Positions 21,544 through 28,663 of a DNA stretch of 64,000 nucleotides are shown here, piece by piece. The translations under genes and the position numbers were made by a program. The notes below the pieces were generated by a model that ran no database searches, had not been told where the DNA came from, and was given only the letters and a program-made list of their open reading frames with translations. How positions within the stretch are numbered: position 1 is the first letter of the stretch; each line of letters begins with the position of its first letter. Source of the stretch: Wenzhouxiangella sp. AB-CW3 (GTDB taxonomy: Bacteria > Pseudomonadota > Gammaproteobacteria > Xanthomonadales > Wenzhouxiangellaceae). The DNA is taken from the NCBI RefSeq assembly GCF_014725735.1, contig NZ_CP061368.1, positions 1-64,000 on the forward strand. The letters run 5' to 3'.

Positions 21544-23556
21544 ATGAGAAAACTGATATTCATTCTGATCCTTCTGCTGCCTGCCATTGCACTGACCGAC
21601 GACATCAAGCCGTTGTCGGTCGAGGTGTTGTGGCAGCTTGAGCGCATCGGCTCGCCGGTGATTGCCCCCGAGGGCGGTCACGTGGTCGCGCCGGTCACCG
21701 CCTACGACACCGATGATGATTCCTCCGAGACCCGGCTGTGGCTGTTTCACACCGACGGTACGGTCGAACGGCCACTGACCGCCAGCGGGGTCTCGGCAGG
21801 CAACGCGGTGTTCTCTCCCGACGGCAGCACGCTGGCCTTCACCAGCCGCCGTGATGATGACGAGGCCACGCAGATCTATCTCCTGCCCATGGACCGCCCC
21901 GGCGAGGCCGAGCGCCTCACCGAGGTGCCCACCGGCGTCAATGGCGTCAAGTGGGTGGGCGAGTACCTGTATTTCATCTCGCGGGTGTGGCCGGACAAGA
22001 CCTGGGAGGAAATCGAGGAGCAGCAGCAGGCCGAGGCCGATTCGCATGTTTCGGCCCGCCAGTGGAACGCGCTGCCCTACTCGTTCTGGGATCACTGGAT
22101 CGAAGAGGATCGCCAGGCGCACGTGTTCCGCATTCCCGCCGATGGCGGCGACATCGAGCCGGTCACCCAGCCGCTGGGACGCGAACTGCCGCGCTCTTCC
22201 CAGGGTGCCGGCAGCTTCGACATTCATCCCGCCGAAACCCATATCGCCTTCCTGTCCGATCGCGATGATCATGTCGACCCCTCCACTGACGTCTTTCTCG
22301 CCGAGATCGGCGGCGACAGCGCCGAGAATCTCAGCGACAACCCGGCCGGCGACTCGTCGCCGATGTTCAGCCCGGACGGACGCTGGCTGGCCTGGGGTGG
22401 ACAGCAGATCCCCGGTTTCTATGCCGACACCGTCAACATCCAGCTGCATGACCTGGAAACCGGCGAGACCCGCAGCGTCACCGACGACTGGGATCGCTCG
22501 CCGGGCGGGCTGGTCTGGGCCGCCGACAGCAACGGCTGGTTTGGTATCGCCGCCGATGATGGCACCACCCGGGTTTTCCACATCGACCTCGATGGCGAGG
22601 TTCGCGCGGTCACCGGTGCGACCAACTTCGGCGGTCTGAGCATCGCCGAGGACGGCACGATGGTGGCGACCAACGAAAGCTTCCTGTACCCGGCCCGCCT
22701 GGTCAGACTCGATGCCGACAGCGGCGAGCCCACCCGCCTGGATACCATCAACAACGAGCTGCTCGCCGAGGTCGACCTGGGCACCTACGAGTCGGTGACC
22801 TACACCGGCCACAATGGCGAGGAGATCCAGATGTGGGTCAACTACCCGCCCGGCTTCGACGAAAGCAAGGAATACCCGCTGTTCCTGCTGATTCACGGCG
22901 GCCCGCACAGCCCGATCACCGACGGCTTCCACTACCGCTGGAATGCCCAGACCTTCGCCTCCTGGGGCTACGTCACCGCCTGGCACAATTTCCACGGCAC
23001 ACCGGGCTGGGGCCAGGACTTCACCGACTACATCAACCCCGACTGGATCACCGCGCCCTACAACGACACCATCGCCGCGGCCGACTGGTTTGCCGACCAG
23101 GACTGGATCGACGACGAGCGCATGGTCGCCGGCGGTGGCAGTTACGGCGGCTACCTGTCTTCCATCCTGCTGGGCAAGGATCACCCCTTCAAAACGCTGC
23201 TGATTCACGCCCCGGTTTACAACATGTACTCGCAGATGGCGGCCGACTTTGCCGTGCACTCGGTGCGTTTCGGCAACTACTGGGATGACCCGAGCATCTA
23301 CCGGGACATCTCGCCGCACTACTTCGCCGAGGATTTCCATACCCCGGCACTGATCATTCATGGTCAGCTCGACTACCGCGTGCCGGTCGGCCAGGCCTTC
23401 GAACTGTTCCGCACCATGCAGAGCAAGGGCATCGAGTCGCGCCTGATCTACTACCCGGACGAGAACCACTGGATTCTCAAGCCGAACAACTCCATCTACT
23501 GGTACGAGCAGGTGGCCGACTGGATGGCCAAGTTCGCCGAACCCGGCGCCCGCTGA
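21544..23556 (+). CDS. Secreted S9 family peptidase (prolyl oligopeptidase type)
   Basis: A 670-residue exported peptidase: signal peptide (MRKLIFILILLLPAIALT), a seven-bladed-propeller-like region with repeated WD40-type PDG strands (VFSPDGSTLAFTSRR, MFSPDGRWLAW) and a C-terminal alpha/beta hydrolase. The catalytic Ser is residue 533 in GGGSYGGY; Asp lies in HGQLDYRVP and His in DENHWI. These enzymes cut short peptides after proline or similar residues, here in the periplasm or outside the cell. A strong terminator follows the stop. A second S9 peptidase is encoded at 32.7-35.5 kb on the other strand. Confidence 0.93.
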   Translation: MRKLIFILILLLPAIALTDDIKPLSVEVLWQLERIGSPVIAPEGGHVVAPVTAYDTDDDSSETRLWLFHTDGTVERPLTASGVSAGNAVFSPDGSTLAFTSRRDDDEATQIYLLPMDRPGEAERLTEVPTGVNGVKWVGEYLYFISRVWPDKTWEEIEEQQQAEADSHVSARQWNALPYSFWDHWIEEDRQAHVFRIPADGGDIEPVTQPLGRELPRSSQGAGSFDIHPAETHIAFLSDRDDHVDPSTDVFLAEIGGDSAENLSDNPAGDSSPMFSPDGRWLAWGGQQIPGFYADTVNIQLHDLETGETRSVTDDWDRSPGGLVWAADSNGWFGIAADDGTTRVFHIDLDGEVRAVTGATNFGGLSIAEDGTMVATNESFLYPARLVRLDADSGEPTRLDTINNELLAEVDLGTYESVTYTGHNGEEIQMWVNYPPGFDESKEYPLFLLIHGGPHSPITDGFHYRWNAQTFASWGYVTAWHNFHGTPGWGQDFTDYINPDWITAPYNDTIAAADWFADQDWIDDERMVAGGGSYGGYLSSILLGKDHPFKTLLIHAPVYNMYSQMAADFAVHSVRFGNYWDDPSIYRDISPHYFAEDFHTPALIIHGQLDYRVPVGQAFELFRTMQSKGIESRLIYYPDENHWILKPNNSIYWYEQVADWMAKFAEPGAR

Positions 23557-23582
23557 CGGTCGGACATCTTGCATCAAGAAAG

Positions 23583-23607
23583 ACGCCGGCCATGGGCCGG
23601 CGTTTTT
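23583..23607 (+). terminator. Rho-independent terminator after the S9 peptidase
   Basis: Perfect 9-bp stem ACGCCGGCC / GGCCGGCGT with an ATG loop (23583-23603), followed directly by TTTT. It is 27 bp after the peptidase stop and is a textbook intrinsic terminator. Confidence 0.88.
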
Positions 23608-23614
23608 CGTACCC

Positions 23615-23650
23615 CCTTTCACCTCTCACCTTTTACCTTTCACCTCCTCA
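23615..23650 (+). repeat. Degenerate heptamer repeat (CCTTTCA)n
   Basis: Consecutive 7-base units CCTTTCA, CCTCTCA, CCTTTTA and CCTTTCA (23615-23642), then CCTCCTCA. The tract ends five bases before the CYTH gene start codon, where a ribosome binding site would be expected. Similar units occur at 31.96-32.12 kb. Confidence 0.75.
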
Positions 23651-23655
23651 TATCC

Positions 23656-24135
23656 ATGACCCATACAGAGATCGAACGCAAATTTCTGGTCGCCGGTCCG
23701 GGCTGGAAGCAGCCTGGCAAGGGCGAACGTGTTCGTCAGGCTTACCTGTCGACCGACAAGCAGCGGGTGGTGCGCGTCCGCGTGATCGAAGATGACGCCT
23801 GGCTGACGATCAAGGGACAGAGCGAGGGGATCACACGGCTGGAATTCGAATATCCGATTCCACTGGCTGATGCCGAGGTCATGCTCGATACCCTCTGTTA
23901 CCAACCGTTCATCGACAAGACCCGCTACCGGATCGAGCATGGCAACCATGTCTGGGAAGTCGACGAGTTCAATGGCGATAACCACGGACTGGTAGTCGCT
24001 GAAATCGAACTCGAGGCCGAGGACGAAGCCTTCGAGCGCCCCGAGTGGCTGGGCGAGGAGGTCTCTGATGACCCGCGCTATTTCAACTCCAATCTGATTG
24101 ATCACCCTTACCGGGAGTGGAGCAGGCAGGCCTGA
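23656..24135 (+). CDS. CYTH domain protein (inorganic triphosphatase/adenylate cyclase fold)
   Basis: A 159-residue single-domain CYTH protein starting MTHTEIERKFLV, which carries the ExExK signature (EIERK) that binds the triphosphate group. Other tunnel residues are visible in RVRVIEDDAWLTIKG, DKTRYRIEHGNHVWEVDEF and LVVAEIELEAEDE. Small bacterial members usually hydrolyse inorganic tripolyphosphate; adenylate cyclase activity is less common. The ATG at 23656 is chosen because the upstream in-frame text is translated heptamer repeat and terminator. No normal ribosome binding site is seen, as the preceding tract is pyrimidine-rich. Confidence 0.87.
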   Translation: MTHTEIERKFLVAGPGWKQPGKGERVRQAYLSTDKQRVVRVRVIEDDAWLTIKGQSEGITRLEFEYPIPLADAEVMLDTLCYQPFIDKTRYRIEHGNHVWEVDEFNGDNHGLVVAEIELEAEDEAFERPEWLGEEVSDDPRYFNSNLIDHPYREWSRQA

Positions 24136-24177
24136 GTATCTGGCCTGGTGGCTTTGAGGTTGACTCGGGGAAGCCGG

Positions 24178-24447
24178 TTAGTCCTTGTCGCCCTTCTTGC
24201 GGGCTTGGCGAAGTTCGCGCAGCAAATTGATGCCCTTGCGGCGCTGTTCGCGCAGCAGCCGGATCTGCATTTCGAGCAGCTCGCGCGCATCGGGCTGCTT
24301 TTCGGCTTCCAGTTCCGATTCGAGCCGGCGCTGCTTTTTGCGCATCTGCCCGAGCATCTTCCGGAGCTTGTCGCGTTTTTTGAGCTGGTCGCGATAGTCA
24401 CTGGAGAGGAACTCCCGGAATTTCCTCAGGTTGGACTTTCCACTCAT
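24178..24447 (-). CDS. Small charged coiled-coil protein coupled to the Na/Pi gene
   Basis: An 89-residue cytoplasmic protein, very rich in Lys, Arg and Glu, with heptad-like Leu spacing (LKKRDKLRKMLGQMRKKQRRLESEL, then LLEMQIRLLREQRRKGINLLREL), so mostly helical coiled coil. Its ATG overlaps the stop codon of the Na/Pi cotransporter gene (ATGA), which strongly supports translation. I recognise no family. It may associate with the PhoU-like tail of the transporter, but that rests only on coupling. Confidence 0.75.
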   Translation of the reverse strand: MSGKSNLRKFREFLSSDYRDQLKKRDKLRKMLGQMRKKQRRLESELEAEKQPDARELLEMQIRLLREQRRKGINLLRELRQARKKGDKD

Positions 24448-26270
24448 GGAGAATGTCCTCCTTGTTGCCTGCTTGTTTCATCCGACGATTGCAGGATGTC
24501 GCGTAACTCACCCGACTCCAGCGCCAGCTCTTCGCGCAGTTCGGCGTCCAGCTCCTCGAACGGCAGGAAAAGTGCACGCGCAGCCGCAATCAGGTTGCTT
24601 GCGATTCGGTAGGCGTAGGCGCTGTCGTTCATCAGCGAGGTGGCCTGTTCGGCAGTGATTGCTCGATCGCGGATAAGTTGGTCAAGATGACCGTTGGTGA
24701 CGATGTCATTGGTTTCGGCACGTGCTGCCAATTCCCCCAGGCTGAGTTCAAGGTCTTCGCCCGGGTCGCGTGAAAGCGCTTCGAGCCGCTGCAGCAGTTC
24801 TCCGAGGTTGGCGCGAATGGCCAGGTACTCACCACGAATACCGGGATTTGACGAGCGCAGGTAACGCACCATATTTTTCTGAAGGTGCTTGGTGTCTTTG
24901 ACCGATTCGAGCAAACGCTGGCTCGATGTCCGCATCATAACGAGTTGGCGGGCCCGCTCGCCCCGGACGGGAACCCGGGCCAGAAAATCCACGATCAGGC
25001 CGTGAAGTGGTTTGACCCGCTCCTGGTACAGTGCATCCAGGTCGTGTGAGCGCACACGATGCGGGGGTGTCTTGAACTTTTCCCGGTCGACCGCGTTGCG
25101 CAATTCGGCCGGCTCGTAGTTCAGTGATGTGGCAATGATCTTGAAGATGCGACCGAAAAGGCGCACCAGTTCCTTGCGCGCGGCTTCCATGGCTGGGCCC
25201 GGGATGTCGGCAACCGCCTTGCCGATGTAGCGCGGCTTGCTGGCCGGTGCCGGCTTGCTCCGGAACACACGCTCGAGGACCCTTACCATGGACGGGATCA
25301 GCGGCACCATGATCAGGATGCCGGCCAGGTTGAACAGGGTGTGGAAGATGGCCAGTCGCACGGCATGGTTTTCTTCGGCCAGGCTCAGCAGTCCGGCCAG
25401 CCACTCCACGGCCAGCATGAAAGGCGTTATCAGTAATAGTGCCACGGCCGCAGTGACCAGATTGAACAACAGGTGGGCACCGGCCAGTCGTCGGCCCTCG
25501 ATATTGGCGGTGATGGCCGCCAATCCGGTAGACACCGCCGTGCCGATGTTGGCGCCAATGGAAATGGCCAGCGCATTCTCGTACCCAATCTGTCCGGCGG
25601 CCAGGGCGGTGATGGTCAGAATCAGCGTGGCATGGCTGGACTGCATGATCACCGTCGCGAAGATGCCGATGGCGGTGTAGACCACCAGTCCCTGCCAACC
25701 GGTCATGGTCCAGGCCGTCAGGTCGAAGGCCTGCTGAAAGGCTTCGAAGCCGTCCTTCATCCATTGAATGCCCAGAAACAGGAAGCCGATTCCGACCAGT
25801 ACCCAGCCCAGCGAACGCAGGGTCACCTGGCGGGTGAGAATGAATACCACGCCGAAGGTCAGCATTGGCAATGCGCCGCGCCCGATATTGAAGTGCAGTG
25901 CCGGCCCGGCCATCAGCCAGGCGCCGGTGGTGGTGCCCAGGTTGGCGCCGAAGATCACCCCCAGCCCTTGCTGCAGCCCAAGCAGTCCGGAACTGAGAAA
26001 GGAGATGGTCAGCAACGAGACCAGCGTGCTCGACTGGGTCAGCGCCGTGGAAGCCGCACCGAAAGTCAGCCCCTTCCAGAGCCGGTCCGTCGACAACCTC
26101 AGCAGACGTTCCAGCGTGCCGCCGGTCAGTCCGCGCAGGCCCTGTTCCAGCGCCATCATGCCGAACAGGAAAAGGGCCACGCCGGAGGCGATGTCGGCCA
26201 CTGTCTCGCTGGACCAGAATGCCCAGCCCAGCAGGGCCAGGGCGACGATCAGTGGCAGACTGCGAAACAC
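24444..26270 (-). CDS. Na/Pi cotransporter family protein with PhoU-like tail
   Basis: Inner-membrane sodium:phosphate symporter of 608 residues. Two inverted transport repeats carry the typical QSS motifs: GAASTALTQSSTLVSLLTI near residue 75-93 and TVIMQSSHATLILTITAL in the second repeat, plus GANLGTTTGAW and GANIGTAVSTGLAA. The C-terminal 230 residues are helical and PhoU-like. They probably sense or regulate phosphate flux. The gene is translationally coupled to the small coiled-coil gene and lies 10 bp downstream of the PLP enzyme's stop on the same strand. Confidence 0.92.
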   Translation of the reverse strand: MFRSLPLIVALALLGWAFWSSETVADIASGVALFLFGMMALEQGLRGLTGGTLERLLRLSTDRLWKGLTFGAASTALTQSSTLVSLLTISFLSSGLLGLQQGLGVIFGANLGTTTGAWLMAGPALHFNIGRGALPMLTFGVVFILTRQVTLRSLGWVLVGIGFLFLGIQWMKDGFEAFQQAFDLTAWTMTGWQGLVVYTAIGIFATVIMQSSHATLILTITALAAGQIGYENALAISIGANIGTAVSTGLAAITANIEGRRLAGAHLLFNLVTAAVALLLITPFMLAVEWLAGLLSLAEENHAVRLAIFHTLFNLAGILIMVPLIPSMVRVLERVFRSKPAPASKPRYIGKAVADIPGPAMEAARKELVRLFGRIFKIIATSLNYEPAELRNAVDREKFKTPPHRVRSHDLDALYQERVKPLHGLIVDFLARVPVRGERARQLVMMRTSSQRLLESVKDTKHLQKNMVRYLRSSNPGIRGEYLAIRANLGELLQRLEALSRDPGEDLELSLGELAARAETNDIVTNGHLDQLIRDRAITAEQATSLMNDSAYAYRIASNLIAAARALFLPFEELDAELREELALESGELRDILQSSDETSRQQGGHSP

Positions 26271-26280
26271 CAGGGGGCTC

Positions 26281-27426
26281 CTAGTTCAGCGCATGGCGAA
26301 GATCATGCCACAGATCATCCACGCCCTCGATGCCGGTCGATAGCCGGAACAGGTGATCATCGATGTCCAGTCGATTCCGTTCGGAGTCGCCGAGCTTGGC
26401 ATGGCTGGAACGTGATGGCTGGGAAATCGTGGTTTCCACGCCACCCAGGCTGATGGCCGGGCGAATCAGCTCCAGCGCGTCGAGAAAACGGGTGGGGTCG
26501 CGATCCTTTCCGAGCCGCAACGACAGCATGCCGCCGAAGCCTTTCATCTGGCCGCTGGCGATAGTGTGAGACGGGTGTTCGGGCAGGCCCGGATAGAGCA
26601 CCTCGTCGATGGCCTCGTGCCCGTCGAGCCGACGGGCCAGTTCCAGGGCATTGGCCGACTGCTGCCTGACCCGAAGCGAGAGTGTCTTGAGGGAACGTTC
26701 GAGCAGGTAGAGATCCTGGCCGTTGAGGCTTGAACCCAGTCGCACGACGGTCGGATGAATGTGCTCAATCAGTTCCTTGCTGCCGGCCAGCGCACCGCAT
26801 AGCAGGTCGGAATGTCCGCCGAGATACTTGGTCCCGGAATGGACGACCAGGTCGAAGCCATGCCGGATCGGTTGTTGCACCACCGGGGTGGCGAAGGTGT
26901 TGTCGATCACGCTGACGGTGTCGTGCTGCTGTGCGATGGCGGCAGTGTGTTCGAGATCGACGATGGTCATGAGCGGGTTGGTTGGCGATTCGACCAGCAG
27001 CAGGCGGGTATGCGGCGTGATCAGGCTGTCGAGATGGTCGGGGTCGCCATCCCAGATCGAAAATCGAAAACCTGACGGGGTGAGCAGCCCTTCGACCAGG
27101 TCGGTGGTGCCGCCGTAGAGCCCGTCGAGCAGGACGGCGTGATCGCCCGGTTTCATCAGGGACAGGAACACGGCGCTGATTGAGCCCATGCCGCTGGCGG
27201 TCACCAGCCCGGCTTCGGCGCCTTCCAGCCGGGCGATCTTCGCAGCCACGACCTGATGGTTGAGGCTGTTGTGATAGCGCGGATAGCGCACCTCGCCATC
27301 GGTGTAATCGAACGCCGAACTGGTGATCACCGGGGTGTTGAGACCGAAACGGGCCTCCAGCTTCTCTTCGCCGGCGTGCACGCAGGCGGTGTCCAGGGTT
27401 GAGTCATGGTTTGCGGGGTTCTTCAT
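26281..27426 (-). CDS. Trans-sulfuration PLP-dependent enzyme (Cys/Met metabolism)
   Basis: A 381-residue fold-type I PLP enzyme of the cystathionine gamma-synthase / methionine gamma-lyase family. The PLP Lys is K200 in VVHSGTKYLGGHSD; other markers are the phosphate-binding SGMGSISAVFLSL, VESPTNPLMTIVDL and the C-terminal SLGGVETTISQPSRSSH. The sequence resembles cystathionine beta/gamma-lyase-type members, but the exact reaction cannot be set by sight. The ATG at 27426 (MKNPANHDSTLDTACVHAG) is preferred over an upstream ATG at 27759, whose extra 111 codons cross a palindromic non-coding region. The stop codon is TAG. Confidence 0.9.
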   Translation of the reverse strand: MKNPANHDSTLDTACVHAGEEKLEARFGLNTPVITSSAFDYTDGEVRYPRYHNSLNHQVVAAKIARLEGAEAGLVTASGMGSISAVFLSLMKPGDHAVLLDGLYGGTTDLVEGLLTPSGFRFSIWDGDPDHLDSLITPHTRLLLVESPTNPLMTIVDLEHTAAIAQQHDTVSVIDNTFATPVVQQPIRHGFDLVVHSGTKYLGGHSDLLCGALAGSKELIEHIHPTVVRLGSSLNGQDLYLLERSLKTLSLRVRQQSANALELARRLDGHEAIDEVLYPGLPEHPSHTIASGQMKGFGGMLSLRLGKDRDPTRFLDALELIRPAISLGGVETTISQPSRSSHAKLGDSERNRLDIDDHLFRLSTGIEGVDDLWHDLRHALN

Positions 27427-27517
27427 GCTGATAACGCGAGGGGGAAAGCCCTGACTATAGCGCAGCCGCGCGCGGAACCCCCGACAAGTTGGGAGTTGTT
27501 CCCAACGGCGGTTTGGA

Positions 27518-27646
27518 GGCACCTGACCATTGAGGTGGAGCAGCGGGTAGCATTCGAGCGATCTCGGCCCGCTAGCGCTCAGGCCGACCTCGCTCGAGTA
27601 CCACCCGCTTCGATATGTGGGAGTAGACCGATAGTGGTCAGGTGCC
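27518..27646. repeat. Imperfect 129-bp palindromic element A
   Basis: Nested inverted repeats. Outer arms GGCACCTGACCA (27518-27529) and TGGTCAGGTGCC (27635-27646) are perfect. Middle arms at 27542-27561 and 27590-27609 share AGCGGGT, a short mismatch and TCGAGCGA. Inner arms are TCGGCC (27564-27569) and GGCCGA (27582-27587). The middle-arm word AGCGGGTGGTAYTCGA reappears at 63922-63937, which suggests a dispersed repeat family. Confidence 0.8.
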
Positions 27647-27684
27647 GCTATTGACCCACCGTCATCAACCTCCTCATACACATC

Positions 27685-27894
27685 AGGTGGCGAGTAGTCT
27701 TGCGCGGGGCCGGGTTCGAGGTGATGAAGGCAGGCACAGTCGATCCGTGCTTCGGTCAACCCGCATGAGTCATTGCGCAGTCTTGCGTTTGAACTTGCAC
27801 GGCGCGATTAGGTGGCACCAGAACGCCATCGGAGTTGGACTGCCCGCTAGGCGATTCACCTCGGTTCCGGCCCCGCGCAAGGCTGCTCGCCACC
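27685..27894. repeat. 210-bp element B with ~40-bp terminal inverted repeats
   Basis: The left arm at 27685-27724 and the right arm at 27856-27894 are inverted copies differing at a few positions; shared text includes CTTGCGCGGGGCCGG. The roughly 130-bp interior has no coding potential that I can support. The form is that of a small non-autonomous mobile element (MITE-like) or the remnant of one. No clear target-site duplication was found. Confidence 0.7.
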
Positions 27895-27983
27895 CCGCCA
27901 CCACAACCGGAATCTACCGCAATAAAAGCATGGGCAAGTGCGGGCCGGGCACGGTGTCCGTGCCCGGCCAGAAAAAGGATCGA

Positions 27984-28595
27984 TCAGTAATGCACCTGGC
28001 AACCGTACGGACGGGTTACCGAATCGGTGATTTCCTCGCCAGCGGCCATCTGCTCGAGTGCGACCACGACGTACTGGGTGGCGTCGGGAATGTCTTCGGG
28101 ATCGCGGCTGGGGTTGGAGTCGATACCGCCCATGTAGCGCAGGATGCCCTCGGCATCGATGATGTACATGTGCGGGGTGACGCGGGCGTCATAGGCACGG
28201 CCGACATCGCCGGGCTCGTCGATCAGTACTGCGTTGGGATAGGCATCACGGCTGGCTGTCAGCTCGTCGGCTTCTTCAGGCGACACGTGACCCTGGGCAC
28301 CGGGCCGCGAGGAGATGATCGACAGCCAGACCGCATCATGTTGATTGCGGGCCAGGCGCTGCTGGTCCTGCATGTTGCCGGGCTGGTAGTGTTTGACCAC
28401 AAATGGACAGTCGTGATTGGTCCATTCCAGGATCACGGTCTGGCCGCGAAAATCAGACAGCGACACTTCATTGCCCTGGGTGTCGGTCAGCGTGAAATCG
28501 GGTGCGGGTTGACCGATCTGAGGAGCGGCAATCACTGCGGTGGACAGGGCCAGCAGCAGACTGGTGGCCAACACTTGCATCATTCGGTAAGGCAT
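27984..28595 (-). CDS. Secreted redoxin-domain protein
   Basis: A 203-residue thioredoxin-fold protein with a signal peptide (LATSLLLALSTAVIAA) exported to the periplasm. It has the AhpC/TSA start GQPAPDFTLTDTQGNEVSLSDFRGQTVILEWTNHDCPFVVKHY. The HDCPFV motif has a single Cys in place of CxxC, and PHMYIIDAEGILRYMGGID forms the cis-Pro strand. This is the family of redoxins often found beside DsbD genes. It starts 68 bp downstream of a DsbD-type reductase on the same strand, with a GGAGT ribosome binding site, so it is a plausible electron acceptor from DsbD. The substrate is unknown. Confidence 0.88.
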   Translation of the reverse strand: MPYRMMQVLATSLLLALSTAVIAAPQIGQPAPDFTLTDTQGNEVSLSDFRGQTVILEWTNHDCPFVVKHYQPGNMQDQQRLARNQHDAVWLSIISSRPGAQGHVSPEEADELTASRDAYPNAVLIDEPGDVGRAYDARVTPHMYIIDAEGILRYMGGIDSNPSRDPEDIPDATQYVVVALEQMAAGEEITDSVTRPYGCQVHY

Positions 28596-28663
28596 CGTGT
28601 ACTCCTTGATTGTCGTTGGTTTGTTTGGATGGGTCGATGTGGAACAGTCTATTATGACTGGCC

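Larger units (their letters stand above)
27427..27983. other. 557-bp non-coding region holding two large palindromes
   Basis: The spacer between the PLP enzyme start and the redoxin stop has no convincing gene on either strand. It contains two independent imperfect palindromes (27518-27646 and 27685-27894, listed separately). A GCCGGGCAC/GTGCCCGGC hairpin near 27942-27968, followed on the minus strand by upstream redoxin text, could end the redoxin transcript. Confidence 0.7.

Noticed and set aside
21340-23622. 760-codon minus-strand frame opposite the S9 peptidase
   Set aside because: It mirrors a strong, motif-complete gene on the plus strand and is a high-GC antisense artefact with no recognisable domain.
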